A stretch of DNA of 64,000 nucleotides, taken from positions 1,542,456-1,606,455 of the forward strand of contig JAJEKV010000102.1 of the NCBI GenBank assembly GCA_021234155.1, given 5' to 3'. Shown piece by piece: positions 34,133 to 47,575 of the stretch. This stretch comes from Isoetes taiwanensis. Taxonomy: Eukaryota; Streptophyta; Lycopodiopsida; Isoetales; Isoetaceae. The notes below the pieces were generated by a model. That model saw nothing but the letters and a program-made list of their open reading frames with translations. It searched no databases and was not told where the DNA came from. The position numbers and the translations under genes are program-made. Each line of letters starts with the position of its first letter. Positions within the stretch are counted from its first letter, which is position 1.

Positions 34133-35369
34133 TCAAGGGCGTTCTCCCTTGATGTGCCTGGCAAGATACATATCCTGCCTCATGAGGGTAACCCTCTTCG
34201 GCATAATCGTGCAGGCCGCTGAGTCTTCAAAATGCTTTACTATATTCGCCCGCCGCCTCCTGTAAACACAACAAGATCTCGCCTTTGGGTCACGCCGCGT
34301 ATGTTCCGTTATATTCTTGCATAACCCCAGCGACCAAACGTTGAAACGGTGCCCGGGGGATCAAGAGTCCGTAGCTCCTCTGGAAGTGCCGGATTTCCTT
34401 GAAGGCTCTATTCTCCAACTTCTTCCCTCGCCGCCCGCTTTTTTCGGTGTGCTCGGGAGGCTTGGGCTTTGGTGGAGGGGGCTTCGATTAATGACTCTTC
34501 GCCGGTGTCCTTTCAATCGTTTCTCACCCCCGCGGCTCCCCGTAATAGGCATTGTAGGCCTCCCACTTAAGCCATGTAGCGTTGTGCTCCTTGATCCTCT
34601 TCACGATAGACCTTAGCCGGGGGTCTATCATATATGCACCCTCCCGTTGTGGCGAGTGGGGCCTTGACCCTATCCACGTCGGGAGCGGTGGGGCCAGCCA
34701 CTGCTTGACCTCCTCACGCTCTTGGGGCACATGCGCTCGGGGACCTCTTCCTCTCGGTAGGGGCTTTGAAGAGCTTGCCCCATCTGGCGCCCGGCCGCGT
34801 AGTCTTAGTCCGGTCGTCGGTGGAAAGCGAAGGTCTCTTCGCTGATGGTTGGGTGATTCACGGGACCGATAAACAAGCCTTCACAACTTTCTCACTGGCA
34901 GAATTTTTGCCTTGATGGCTTTGGCCCGGTGAAACGGGTGGTCGTCTTCCGACTCTCGTCCTCCTCTGCTCGGTGGCGTTCTTTAGCTTCATACTTGCTT
35001 ATGGCGTGCAAGGTCAGCTTCTTCATCGGGGTGAGCCACGGTATTTCTTTGCTCTTCTCTCCTTGCTCCTCTGGAGTGTGGGTCTCTATTCGTGTTGCTC
35101 CTGGCATTGGCTGCCCTGTCTCGCCTCCCTTCATCCCTCGGGTCCTCTCCTCCTCCGCCATGTCTTCTAGGATTTGATGCATGATGTCCGCCGATTGGCC
35201 GCCGCTCTGCGATCTGCGGTGGTCGCCCGATCCGATCCTCCCATTTAAATTTCGAAGAGAATCGCCCCGTAAAGGCGTTTTGTAGGACCTCTCGAAGAGG
35301 CCAGAACACCGGGCGCCGATGATTCGCCGCGAGGCTTCCTTTGCAAAATTGCTTTGTGCGGTCCATCAT
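34133..35369 (-). pseudogene. ORF1 histone-H3-like, copy 3 (frame broken)
   Basis: Starts MMDRTKQ and then shifts frame. The histone-fold end is recognisable around 34133-34440, and the linker around 34900-35180 shows the IMHQILEDMAEEERTR segment. Confidence 0.75.
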
Positions 35370-35454
35370 TTGTTTGCCGACGGAGCTAAGCGCCCAGACG
35401 CCTTTGACAAATACGAGCCGGTTCTAGGGAAGAACAGAAAATGGGGGTCTAGGT

Positions 35455-35464
35455 CTATTTATAG
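35455..35464 (-). promoter_or_regulatory. TATA box of ORF1, copy 3
   Basis: CTATAAATAG about 86 bases upstream of the ORF1 start. Confidence 0.5.
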
Positions 35465-35536
35465 GGGTCAAGTTTTAGGTCAATCGTTAAACTACCTTTT
35501 GGGTTGTCTAAAGCACCTAAAACACCTAATTAAACA

Positions 35537-35791
35537 GTCTCACCGCGTTCGCCCGGCCCAGATTTCGAAAATGTCGAAATCGTCCCCGGCGCGACGTGAG
35601 ACATGGTGGGTCCACTATTAAATTAACATGTAACATGCTAAATCTAATGATTCTTAGCTTAAAATTAGAATTATCAAGTTATTTTACTGTATTTTTATAA
35701 CTTTTGGTGTCAAAATTGTTGACAAAACACACGCTAGTCGTTCCCCATTTCGAGATTCTAGAAATCCCCTGGCGCACCGTGACGCGTGAGA
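35537..35791. repeat. Palindrome pair upstream of ORF1, copy 3
   Basis: First copy 35537-35602 is well kept. The second (about 35724-35791) has damaged arms around the GATTCTAGAAATC centre. Confidence 0.7.
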
Positions 35792-35979
35792 CCACCCTAC
35801 TTTTTTGGATGTTGGCTCATCAATTTTTAATCTTTTTACATTTTTATTCATTTTAATCACATTAGCTTAGCATACTACAAAAATGAGAAAAAAAAAATTT
35901 CATTTTTTCGAGGTTTGAGGATCCTATCAAGTTAGTGCTATTGAACATGGCCGCTTTGCTCTTGGTCTCCAAGAACATA

Positions 35980-35990
35980 GCTCGATACCA
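35980..35990 (-). other. Primer binding site, copy 3
   Basis: Minus strand TGGTATCGAGC beside the LTR, one base short of the initiator-Met consensus at the CAG word. Confidence 0.6.
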
Positions 35991-35991
35991 C

Positions 35992-37688
35992 CGTGGGCAC
36001 GCCCCCTACTCATATACGGTGCACTCCACCGGTATACAAAATAGAGTTCATCCCCATACCAGCCCCATGCCGATATCTGTGGCCCTCCACATATCAATGC
36101 GAACCGGAAAAAAGCCAAAGTGGGAAGAGTGAAGGGGTCATTTACCCCGCCTCCCTCGTGGTCTACCTAGTGTTGAAGCGTAAACATACATGTCGTTTTC
36201 CATAACATAAGCACATAGCCACCTCGGCGGTGGTCCATCACATCCGCATAAACAAGGTGAGCACAATACATATGGGGAGTTCTACCCAAAAGGCTCGCAC
36301 TCAAGGGAATGACCTGAATTTTTCTTTTTTGGGTCTCCATTGAGATCATTGCGCATGAGCAATTCATAGCAATGGATTTGGTCGGCATAAGAACATGGCG
36401 TAGGGTTGTCCACTCCATCCGCCCCTCCTCCCGTGCACACTTTGCGTAGTAGGTTGAAAAGTGTTGGGACCTCGGGATCAGAAGCTCCGGCCGGGATGCA
36501 TAGCCGAAAGGGCTATTCCCCGGGTTCATCCTCCCAAGCCCGGATGGGGGGTAGGGATCACTCCCTCCGAGATCTACCTCACGACTCAAGGTGACTAGAG
36601 GGCCACCGCCTTTATTCGACCAACCCACTGGAAAGTGAACACCACTTCACGGGTGTCAGCCCATGCCTTGCCCACACGCTAGCAGGCAAGCCATCGACCT
36701 AGTCACAATGATCCCCGGTAGGCTTTACACACCGTAGGGATCGCTCAAGAGTCGACAGAACCTCCTTCTCACCGGCCCGGCCGCCCCTTCACCCACAACC
36801 CTGTGTGGCTCTTGTACACAAAGTCGAATCTATTGTGTGCTAGAGAGGCTAATCTAGGAGCATCTACTACCAAGCTTTAGGTCTCTACCCCCTTCCCAAT
36901 ACAAGGAGTTCATAGAGATACATCATCCACCTACATCATAAGAGACTAAAGAACAAGATCTAATCTATATCATAGAGTTAGGTTCTTTAGTTAGAGGTCG
37001 GTATCTAGGGATCTAGAAGGCTATTATGGGCAATTTAATAGGCTAAACCCTACTGATTCTATGATCAAATAGGGTTTAGACTATCTAACTAGCCAAATAC
37101 CGATCCTTGGGTGGCTCCTCCCCGACCTGAGCCTTCGACCATCCCGCCGAGACGCCAATCAAGGAAAACTAAGGATGCAATTCTCCCAAGCAGAAGTTCT
37201 GAGGGCTGGTTTTGGCCGTTGAGGCAGCCAAAACAGAGTTCTAAAGCCCTAAAATCGAAAAAATTGGGCAAGTTAGGGTTTCCCACCCTATATAGACAAG
37301 GGGTTGGTTAGGGTTTCCACTATCCTCTTTGGCATGTGGGATAATTGGAAATGGGCCCACTTGCCTTTTTAAGGGCTAGGTGGCCAAATGTGCACACATG
37401 GAAATGTGTGCCCACATTAATGTGTACATTGGAAAATGTGCACATTAATTGCACCTATGGGTGTGGCCCACTTGGCATGAAGTGTCCACTTGAATGTGTG
37501 CCCACATTAATGTGTACATTGGAAAATGTGCACATTAATAGTTGCACCTATTTCTCGGGCGAAGTTGCCCCCTAGGGCTACCCACCGCTACACACGCCAG
37601 CCGCACACGCCACCGAGTGGCGGTGGTGCTGCGGACGCAGGCAAGACGGAGATACGCCCCGGGGGCGATACCGTGCCGGAACGCCACA
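35992..37688 (-). repeat. LTR between units 3 and 4
   Basis: About 1.7 kb, ending GAACGCCACA. TATA box at 37288-37295, with telo-box words on both sides and two CACATTAATGTG repeats near 37413 and 37503. No ORF of note. Confidence 0.88.
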
Positions 37689-37700
37689 TTCTCCCACCTT
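37689..37700 (-). other. Polypurine tract, copy 4
   Basis: AAGGTGGGAGAA on the minus strand, one G fewer than in other copies. Confidence 0.7.
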
Positions 37701-38552
37701 GAATTGATGCCGCCCGCAAAGATCGCGGGTCTCCCCACCTTGGGATCAACCTAACCTGCAATCAACCCGATACATAATGATAACTACCATAATCCCTACA
37801 CATTTATTAAGATTACCTTAAGGTAATATTTTTAGGACATTATCACAACATTATATTATGAAATACTTAGCACTTCATAACATCATTAAAACAAAGTTAC
37901 CCAATAATTCACTTAACATGACAATTAAGTTTATCAAAATTAAAATTAACGTCCCCAGGTTTTTCATTCCTTGCAACACATTCAAACAAAATTTGTGTTG
38001 TAAGTCTTCGTAGCTCGACCTCCTTGCCCTCCCCCGAGCTTCTATTGGCTCACAGTGTCGACACTACGCTAGTACCATTTAATTATTAATAAAATTTTGG
38101 TTATATGGTGACCACCCCACCTATCTACATGGATGCATGGCTAATCTCCTACAGGGAAGAGGGTGAATCTTCCATTATGGCCGTGGAGACATCGCCTATA
38201 TGCCTATATGCCGCCATGCCTACACCCTAGTTGCCCAAATGGAGGATAGGTCCTTCCCGTGATATGGGGCGTGAAGGCCCGATTCCTCCTATCAAAGCAT
38301 ATATGGGGCTAGAGGTGCTTTTCCTATCGCATTCCTTCATGACCTCCTTTCTTCCGAGGTCGCCTACTTAGCGGGGACGTAAGTAGACTTTCTAATCTAC
38401 CTTCCACTTTCGCCTAAGCGGAAAACGCTGGCCATGCCTACATTGACATTGCACCACGCCTAGAGATCACCGTAGTGGTCCCATCATCGCAACAACGCAT
38501 GCACCCTACTAAGCATAGGTTGCATGCGAGATTAATCTTAATTACACAAGAA
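37701..38552 (-). other. 3' non-coding region, copy 4
   Basis: Same conserved stretch as in the other units; no gene seen. Confidence 0.65.
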
Positions 38553-41500
38553 TTAACCTACACAAATCGACATGCCCGAGCCGATTTCTTCTGAGATGAC
38601 CTTTGCCGCCCCATTGCTCCATAAACCGTGGATACCGCTTTTACTAAATCTTTCTTAAGTACCCACGTCAGCGTCTTCCACCGGGTAAGTGTTTCCACTT
38701 GACCAAATACCGGAGGAATTCTGATCTCCTCGCTTTGAAAGCTTTATCAAGAATCAATTCTCGAACTATTTCCAAATGCTTCCTCCGCTATTTCCAACAA
38801 TGTTGAGAATCCAAGACTTCGCCCGGATTTGAGTATGCTTCTTCAACAAACTCACGGGAAGACCTTATGAATCTTTAGGTGTCCGGCAAGTCTAGCTTGT
38901 AGGATTGATTACCTACCCTCTTGACTATTCTCAAAGGTCCAGCCCCACCTTGGAGCAAGCTTCTTGCAATTCCCGATCCCGAAGCCACTTTCACCTTGAT
39001 CTTGAGCCAAACATCATCTCCAACTTTGAACTCTCTTTATCGCTCGATGCTTGTCGGCGATGCTCTTTCCTCGACGACCGCTTGTCGCTAGCGATAACCT
39101 CGAACTTCTTCCACAAGTCGCCGATATCGCCAACATCTCGCGCGAAACTTCCACTTTTGACACGGGTTGTGCCAAGTATCCGGAGTTAGGCAATCGATAG
39201 TCGTGAATTGATCATAAACGGCGATATTTGGGATGATTCCTCGCTGGTGCTATTGTATGCAAACTCCACCAAGTGAATAAATTCTTCCCACATACTTTGC
39301 TTATTCCGCATATAGTTTCGTAGCATGTCCTCTAAAATCCTCGCTGGTCCGCCCTCCGCCGCCATCCGTCTGAGGATGATATGCCGTGCTCATGGATAGC
39401 TTCGCCCCGGATTGTCGCAAAGAGGTCTTGCCAAAAGGCGCCATGAACTTCGATCCCCGCTCGGAGATGATCTCCCTTGGCATGCCATGAAGCCTCAAGA
39501 TCTCTTTTGGTGAAGAGCTTTGTCGTATCCATAGTCATCTGTGGTCCCGCAAGGCACAAAATGTGCCATCTTAGACAACTTGTCGACCACTACCATCAAG
39601 GCATCCTTCCCTCTTGCCGTTTTGGGAGTCCCGTGATGAAATCCATGCCGATTACCTCCCACTTAGCGCTTGGCACCGCTAATGGCTCCAATGCCCCCGA
39701 ATTGCCGTCCCCGCTTTTGTCTCACCGACATAGCTGGCATTCCTTTTGATGTAGCGAAACCACCGCTTTTCATTCCTCGCCAATAATAGCCGCTGACTTT
39801 TGAAATATGTTTTCATGAATCCCGCATGGCCAGCCTATTGGGCTCAAGCAGCGGTCGTGGAGGATCAATTTCCTTACACCGATGATTCGCACGCACAACT
39901 TGTTCTTATGGTATAACAGTTGCCTTCCTTCTTAAAATGCTTAAAGGCCTCCCCGCCTCCTTATCTCGCTCTAGCCTCCCTAGAGAGACTTGCCCATACT
40001 TCCTTGAAATCCACGCCCGCTGGCAAGGACTCTTCAATCTTTTTACCAAAGTCGCCGGAGATCGCCGAAATTGCATTGCAATGCACTCTAGTTGTCGGGG
40101 ATGCCTTGAAAGCGCATCCGCTACCACATTGAGCTTCCCGGCTTGTAGACTATATCAAAGTCGTACTCTTCAAGGAACTCCATCCACCTTCTGCCTCCAG
40201 GGTTGAGGTGTGGTTGCGTGAATACATATTGGAGGCTCGTGGTTCAGATCCAACTGAACTTCCTTCCCAAAAGGTAGTGCCTCCAAATTCTTAATGCCCC
40301 GACAACCGCAAGCAATTCTTGATCGTATGCGGGTAGCGTGTTTTCGCGCCGCTCATCTTCCCGGAATCATATGCTACCACGCCGCTTCTTCTTGCAAGAC
40401 CGCACTGTAGCTATCTTTACTCAAGGGCCGCCATAAGCTTATCTTTCTCTCAACCGGCAGGTTAAGATCGGGCTGTTGTTAAAGCTTCCTTCAACAATTC
40501 AAACCCTCGCTTGGGCTTTCTTTGTGCCAATGCTCGCCTAATCTTTTCACTTTCTCCGCCAAGTCCGTTTAGCTGGGCTGCTTATCTTGGCAAAGTTCTT
40601 CACTTAACTTCCTCGTAGTACCGCTAGGCCGAAAAAACTTCCGACTTCATGCACATTCTTCGGGCGCCGCCCATCGAATGACCGCTTCAATCTTCGCAGA
40701 TCCGCCGAGATGCCTTCGCTGATATGACATGCCCTAGATACTTACCTTTCTCTCAAGGCGGCGGCACTTCGGCAACTTACGCATAACCGGTGCCTCTTCA
40801 ACTTCTCCAAAGACTTTTCTCAAGTGTTGTACATGCTCTTCAAGGGATCTGCTATACACCAAAATGTCATCAAAGAAAACAATCACAAAGGTGTCTAAGA
40901 ACTCCTCAAGATGTCGCTCATGAGCCTCATGAACGCTATGGGGGCATTCGATAAGCCGGGCGGGCATTACCGTGAACTCATAGTGCCCATACCGCTGCTC
41001 GGAAGGCGGTCTTATGGATATCTTCTTCCTTTATCCTGATCCGATGATAACCTCGATCTTAAGTCGATTTTGAGAAGATCTTTGCACCTTGAGCCGATCC
41101 ATCAAGTCATCCGACCGGGGAGCGCAGCATTTGTTCTTAATGGTGTGCTTGTTCAACCGCCTATAGTCTATGCACATCCTTAAATCGCCATCCTTCTTCT
41201 TAACGAAGAGAATGGGCGCCCAAATGGCGTAAACACTAGGTCTAATAAAACCTAGGTCAAGCGGCTCCCGAATCGCTTTTTAGTCCGACAATTCCTCGTT
41301 GTCATTCTATATGGAGCCTTGCTCGTTGGCTTTGTTCCTCGGTTCGAAAGTGCAATCCGCGACTCAACTCCCCTATAGGGAGGAAGCCGCTGATCTCATC
41401 CGAAAGAGATCATGGAACTCCGTGGATCGCCTTAGCTACTTTGCTTCGCAAGCAACTTGTCGAAGCACCTTGTCTTTTTGCTTCCTTCCGATTCCGCTCA

Positions 41501-43261
41501 CTAATCTCAAGCTTGAAGATGTATGCCACCGCCGCTCTTGATGCACTTGAACAGTTTCTTAGAAGACATGCACCGCATGATGGGGACAACTTTTTACCCG
41601 TGGATTTCGGCGATCTTGCCGCCGGGTGCTTGGAAGGTCACTTTCCGCTTCCACGGCCGATAATGGCCCCTCGCCGGCCCAAGGTACTCCATTCCTATGA
41701 TCAAGTCATATTGCCAATGCCCATTACTTCTGCCCCCATCCGGATATTAATCCTCGCAAGTCGATGTCGGTTAATTCTCTTGCCCGCCGTCCCCGCCATC
41801 ACCGCACCACTTGCTAAGACAACGGGTTTTGGCTTTGACTTTAGCGGCTTCAACTTCAACATTTGAACCATTCTCGGGGATGCAAAGTTATGGCTACTTC
41901 CCGAGTCTATCAAGACTATGAAGGACTTGGCCTTGGCCCTTCCCTACCGTGGAAATTACCTTATACCGCTCTCTTTGCTCAGATCTATTAAGCGCAAAGA
42001 TATGACACTCACCCTGAATGTAGTCGCTGGCTTCTTTCGCCGCCGCCGCCGACAGAAGGCCCCAATCTCCCAACTCCGCTTAGAGCCGCACTCTCATGAC
42101 GTAGGGGCAGTTTGCTGTCCCTATGGCTCGGCCGGAAGCACCTCAAACGCCTACTTTTCTATGCACTCCTCTGCCTCTTTTCCTTGGGCACGCCGCAAAA
42201 GGATCGCATCGCTTTGGAGTAGTTTGACCCCTCCTGTCTCCTTGAAGGACACCGCTTTTCTCTCGCTGCTTCCCCCTGTTTCCACCATGTGGGGCTCTAG
42301 CCGGGCCTGGGACCCGGTTGCCACAGGGCTATAGCTTCCTGCCACCTTGCCTTTATCCTCGAAATCATCGCTGCTTCTGCCTCGCTTATTCCGAGGTCCC
42401 ACCCCGCAAGCTTATAGCCTTGGACTGCCCGCTACGATACCGCCCTAGGGTTTATTGCTCTCACAAGCTTGGATCTCCTCATTCAGCCCTCATATAGCTT
42501 TCCAACGATGCTTCTCTCCCAACCCGGCACATCTGACCTCTAGCCTCCTTGAATTCCTCTGTATATTTACGGACTGATTTGTTTCCCATGGAGCCTATAG
42601 AAACTGCCGCAGATCATGTTTGGACTTATGTTCCCTTGAACGTAATGGCGCTTTTTGAAGGCTTTTTTGCAAACTTCTTGAACTTACAAGCATCCCCGCT
42701 TAAGCCATGTGCCTTTGCATAACCCTTCCACCAAATCCGTCGCGGCTCCTTCAAGTTGGCTGTTGCCACTCTTCCTTTGTCTTTATCCTTCATGCCATAA
42801 GCATTGCCGTACTCACTCATCTCGTCCGGCCATGCCTCCGCTTCCAATCGACTGTTCTCCCCCGAACTGTTCCAGCCTGACGCTTCCATACATTGCCTGC
42901 CAGGAGAATCTACCTTCTTCGGTAGTCGAGGCCCCGTGTCCCTTTTGTCGCCCATCACGGGTGTTTCTCCGCCTTCCCTCTTTTTCCTTTGCCTTCCATC
43001 CGTTCGGTCCTGGCCTGCTCTTCCTCTTCCTCGAGTCGGAGTCTGAGTTCGAAGCTTGAGTCGGAGGAATCCGAAGCTGGGGATCTCCTTCTCTTGCTCC
43101 TCTTCTTGTCCCTTCCCCGCTTTTCGAAGCCGATGCTTGTGGTAATTGAGCATTGCCCACCGCCACCCTGCTTCCCCGCCAGCGCGCTAATAGAGCCTTT
43201 ATCTGCTCAAGGTCCGCCCTCATCCGGGATATCTCCTCCTCTCGGGGGTCATGGGTTCCAT
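38553..43261 (-). pseudogene. gag-pol: Gag-pol, copy 4 (frame breaks)
   Basis: Runs from the MEPMT start at 43261 to the pol stop. Readable pieces include the RT core with [13 protein letters not shown] (about 40850-40910), the protease DSGSSHNF (about 41880-41910) and integrase MPREIISERGSKF (about 39440-39490), where the catalytic Asp codon is altered. Gag fragments lie at 42626-43153. Confidence 0.8.
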
Positions 43262-43535
43262 TTCTTCAAATAAGTTCCTTGCCTGGGGTGGTCCAAGGGG
43301 TCCCGTTCTTCCCTAAGGTCTTGGCGCTGTCGCCGCTTTGAGCCTAGGCCTCTAACCGCATACACAAGTAATTCATGGCTATGTGGTTAGTTTTACTTGT
43401 TCCTCGATTGTTTATGGTTTGTTGGCATAATTGTGGAGTAAAATATATCAACAAAACATTTAAAGTGCAAATGTAGATTATATTCATATATTATATAATA
43501 TTTTAGTACAAAAAGTCTCCTGATCAAGAGTCTAA

Positions 43536-45038
43536 CTAGTCTTGAAATCAGAAGACGGGTTGTCCTCAAGGAACTTTTAACTTGGGCCGCCCCCTACCGA
43601 AAGTGACCCAAGTTCCCCGATGATGCTTGCCGACGAGCCTCCTGTATGGCTCTCACCGTGTCTTCTACCCTCAAGGGTCGGATGTAAGGGCCGCAGCCAC
43701 TGCCAATCTCGCCGACGTTGGGGTATGGCAAAGTCGAAGAGGTCAAGTGCTATTGTCCTCTTGACTAAGACAAAGATAGTCGGCGCTTGTTGCTATTCGA
43801 AAGCATGCCGTCAGCCGAAGCCCGAGAGTGCAATCAAGCATGAACACTCCTTCTTCACCTTCGACTGAACTTTATGTAATACCGCTTATTCTCCCATCCA
43901 TCAGTAGCGGTAAGTAGTACCGAGCGACTGATTGTGTCGCCGCCCGAAAACTCCGCTTGTTTGGCCTCGGCTCCTGTGCGCCGTGCATTGCTCGACCCCA
44001 ATTTCAGCCACTCCACCGAGTCTTCAATTGTGCGGCCGAGCCTCCCAGGTCGATTTCTTCTCCTTTTGCGCGGGGGTGGTGTCGAAGGACTCCCATTAGG
44101 ATGCTTTCGTGGTCTTCCCACCGGATCCCCATCTGTTCTTGGAGGGCTTGGGAACTCTCCTCCTCTGCTAGCGCTCCCGCCGGGCCCATCATTTGCCCCG
44201 ATGCCGCCAGGGCCCGGATATTTCCAGGTCGCCCTCCTCGTAGGTGTCGGCCTCCCTCACTTGAAGCGTGAAAGTTCGAGGGCTCCCCAGACGATGAAGT
44301 CGCCCATGTCGGCTCCGGCCGCAGCTTGGTGGGAGCAGTTCGTCCAACATCCGGCTCCTCTCTCCCCGCATTCGGGAAGGTTCGATGTCGCAGGAGTAGA
44401 TGACCCTCCGCTGATGATGATAGGGGCTAGGCTTGTGATGCCTGAGCCCGGTGGGTCGAACTCCGGGATGCCCCCCGCTCGCTTCGAAATTGATCGGGCC
44501 TCACTTCGCTGGCGCCGCTTTTCGTTTGAGAATCGAGCCCGTATCTCCTCCGGGATTCCTCTTCATCCTCTCTTCCTGCTTTCCTGCTGATACCAACTGC
44601 TCTCCCCTTACCTTTGCACCGCTATGGGGGTCTACCTCCATCGAGGGGGATAGAGGTTGCCCCCATCGAAGGTTCTCGCGGTGGGATAAGAAGATGGCTA
44701 GGGCTGCGCGGTAAGAGAAGTACTTGGTCCCATTGGCTGTCGTGACCATGTAGTCGCAGCACCTCTGCGCTTTGTTAGTCAAGTACTTGGCGATGTTGGG
44801 GACATCGCCCAAGGCCGCTTTGAAGGGATGGGCGGGGAACGGTATCCTATGCAAGGGGGGACTTGGACAAGGGAAGGTCCTACCTTAGCTTGAAATTTGC
44901 TAGCACCCTCCATATGCTTGGGTTGCATTTAGCGTGGCTTGGATGTCGATTTCTTTTCCCAAAGACTTGGAAGATGTCGCGACATCCGCCGGCAAAGATA
45001 ACGCGGGTGCCACTCATCGCCAAGTCGCCAGCGGGCAT
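43536..45038 (-). pseudogene. ORF2, copy 4 (frame broken)
   Basis: The same start and stop contexts as copy 1 are kept. The N-terminal domain segment DVPNIAKYLTNKAQR is in frame near 44770-44815. Confidence 0.6.
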
Positions 45039-45149
45039 TGATCTAACAAAGAAGGGAGTATCAAACGGATGCGTAAGCCCTCGGAGCTGAAAGATCGCCC
45101 TAAGGCAAAGGGAGAGCAAATTTGCAGGGTGCCAATTGAGAAATGGGGA

Positions 45150-45160
45150 CTTATTTATAG
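45150..45160 (-). promoter_or_regulatory. TATA box of ORF2, copy 4
   Basis: CTATAAATAAG about 112 bases upstream of the ORF2 start. Confidence 0.5.
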
Positions 45161-45334
45161 AAAAGGGGAAACCTTAATTTTTGGATGACCTAGAATTTAT
45201 TGAGATTAGGCAATTCGCCTATTAAGGGATGCAATTGCAAGTTTGAAGACTATTTCTAGGGTTTGAGCATGCTAAGGACAACTACCTAACCTATTGTACA
45301 ATTTGGAGATCATTTGGTGAAGAATGGTAATGAG

Positions 45335-45599
45335 GTTCATCACGCTATGCCTGCACCCCATTTTGAGAATGTCGAAATCTGTCCCGGGCGCGACGCAGTG
45401 AGACATGGGTCCCAATTGGGCTAGGCTTACTCAATTTAAGTGATCTAAGGCTGTAATTCCACTAAACTCATCGAAGTTAGGCAGAATTGACCCCTTACTT
45501 AGTCGATTTGGAGCTGTTTTGGGCATTTTTGGGCATGGTTCACACGCTATGCCCACCGATTTGAGATTCTAGAAATCGCCCCGGCGCGACGTGTGAGAC
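45335..45599. repeat. Palindrome pair upstream of ORF2, copy 4
   Basis: Copies at about 45335-45404 and 45538-45599. The right arm of the second (GGCGCGACGTGTGAGAC) is perfect and the left arms are damaged. Confidence 0.75.
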
Positions 45600-45741
45600 A
45601 TCGCCTCAATTTTGCTCAAAGCTCCAATTCAATTAAAACAAAAGCTAGGGATCGATATCTTAACCTATTTAAACGTGGTTTGACACTTTATTTACACAAA
45701 AATTTCTTTATATTAACAAAATTTTCCAGCTTATTTAAAAT

Positions 45742-46979
45742 TCAAGGGCGCTTCCTTGATGTGCCCGGCAAGATACATATCCCGCCTCATGAGGGTAACC
45801 CTTCTTCGCGGCAACCGCGTGCCGCTGAGTCTTCAAAATGCTTTACTATATTCGCCGGCCGCCCTGTAAACACAACAAAGATCTCTGCGTCACGCCGATG
45901 TTCGTTATATTCTTGCATAACTTCGCGGACCAAACGTTGAAACGGTGCCCGGGGGATCAAGAGTCCGTAGCTCCTCTGGAAGTGCCGGATTTCCTTGAAG
46001 GCTCTGTTCTCCAACTTCTTTGCCCGCCCGCTTCTTTCCCCGGTGCTCGAGGCTTGGGCTTTGGTGGAGGGGCTTCGTCTCACTCTTCGTCGGGTGTCCG
46101 CCAATCGCGTTTCACCCCGTGCTCCTCGTAATAGGCATTGTAGGCCTCCCACTTCGCCATGTAAGCATTGTGCTCCTTGATCCTCTTTTCGATAGACCTT
46201 GACAGGTCTATCACATATGCCTCCCCCGCTAGGCCGTGGGACCTTGACCCTATCCCACGCCGGGACGGTGGGGCTTTCGCCACCGCCCGCCTCCTCCTCG
46301 CTCTTAGGGTCGCTCGCTCCTCGACCTCTTCCTCTACGACCTGGCTTTGAAGAGCTTGCCCCGGCTGGGCCTCTACCGACGTAGTCTTGGTCCGAAGTCG
46401 TTTCTGCGGAAGGCGGGGTCTCTTCGCCGATGGTTCGTTGATTACGGGACCTGCCGCCGCTTTGCCGACCTTCACAAACTTCTCTTCCTGCCGGCTGCCT
46501 TGATGGCTTTGGCCTTTCTCTTCTCGCCCGGGTCGTGGTCGGTCGTCTTCCTCGACTCTTCGCCCTCTGTTCCCTATGTGGCGTTTTTTAGCTTTATACT
46601 TGCTTATGAAGCGTTGGTAAGATCGGCTTCTTCATCCGGTGAGCCGTGGGCGTCGCTCTTCTCTTCCTTGCTCCTCCCGAAAGTGTGGGTCTCATTCTCG
46701 GTGTTGCTCCCTCGCTATTGGCTGCCCCGTCGCTCCCTTTCGCCCCGGTCCTCTCCTCCTCCGGCGATGTCTTCTAGGATTTGATGCATGATGACTGGCG
46801 GTCGTCGTCTATGATCTCGGTGTGGTCGCCCAGATCCGATCCTTCGCATCTTCGCCGAGAGAGGAATCGCCTTCGGAAAGGCGTTCTTGTAGGACCCTCG
46901 AAGAGAGGCCAGAACCACCGGCGCTGGATGATTCGCCGGCGAGGCTTCCCTTGCGCCTCGCTTTTGTGCGGGTTATCAT
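45742..46979 (-). pseudogene. ORF1 histone-H3-like, copy 4 (frame broken)
   Basis: Histone-fold segment [19 protein letters not shown] and following [12 protein letters not shown] are intact near 45910-46010, and NIVKHFEDS follows after a small break. The tail end reads ITRTKARRKG, with changes exactly where the H3 tail should be. Confidence 0.8.
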
Positions 46980-47074
46980 TTGCTGCCGTCGATCGGAGCT
47001 AAGCGCGAAGATCGCTTTGACAATCACGGTAGCCAAGTTCTAGGGAAGAACAGAAAAATGGGGGGGGTCTAGGT

Positions 47075-47084
47075 CTATTTATAG
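47075..47084 (-). promoter_or_regulatory. TATA box of ORF1, copy 4
   Basis: CTATAAATAG about 96 bases upstream of the ORF1 start. Confidence 0.5.
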
Positions 47085-47159
47085 GGGTCAAGTTTTAGGT
47101 CAACTGTTAAACTACCTTTTTGGGTTGTCTAAAGCACCTAAAACACCCCAATTAAGCAG

Positions 47160-47397
47160 GTTCTCACGTTATGCCAGCCCATTTCTCAAAATGTCGAAAT
47201 CGGCCCGGCGCTGACGTGTGAGACATGGTGGGGTCCACTATTAAATTAACATGTAACATGCTAAATCTACTGATTCTTAGCTTAAAATTAGAATTATCAA
47301 GTTATTTTACCAGATTTTACAACTTTTTGGTGTCAAAGTTTTAATGTTCACTCACCCATTTAGATTCTAGAAATCGTCTCCCGGCCCATTTGAGATT
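47160..47397. repeat. Palindrome pair upstream of ORF1, copy 4 (corrupted)
   Basis: First copy about 47160-47224. The second (about 47345-47397) keeps little more than the GATTCTAGAAATC centre. Confidence 0.6.
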
Positions 47398-47563
47398 CAC
47401 CCTAATTTTGATGTTGGCTCATCAATTTTAATCGTGTTTTATTCATTTTAACTGCCACCAGATACTACAAAATGAGAAAAAAAAATTTTGAGGTTTGAGG
47501 ATCCTATCAAGTTAGTGCTACCGGAACATGGCCGTTGCTTTGCTCTTGGTCTCCAAGAACATA

Positions 47564-47574
47564 GCTCGATACCA
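47564..47574 (-). other. Primer binding site, copy 4
   Basis: Minus strand TGGTATCGAGC beside the LTR, the same form as in copies 3 and 5. Confidence 0.6.
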
Positions 47575-47575
47575 C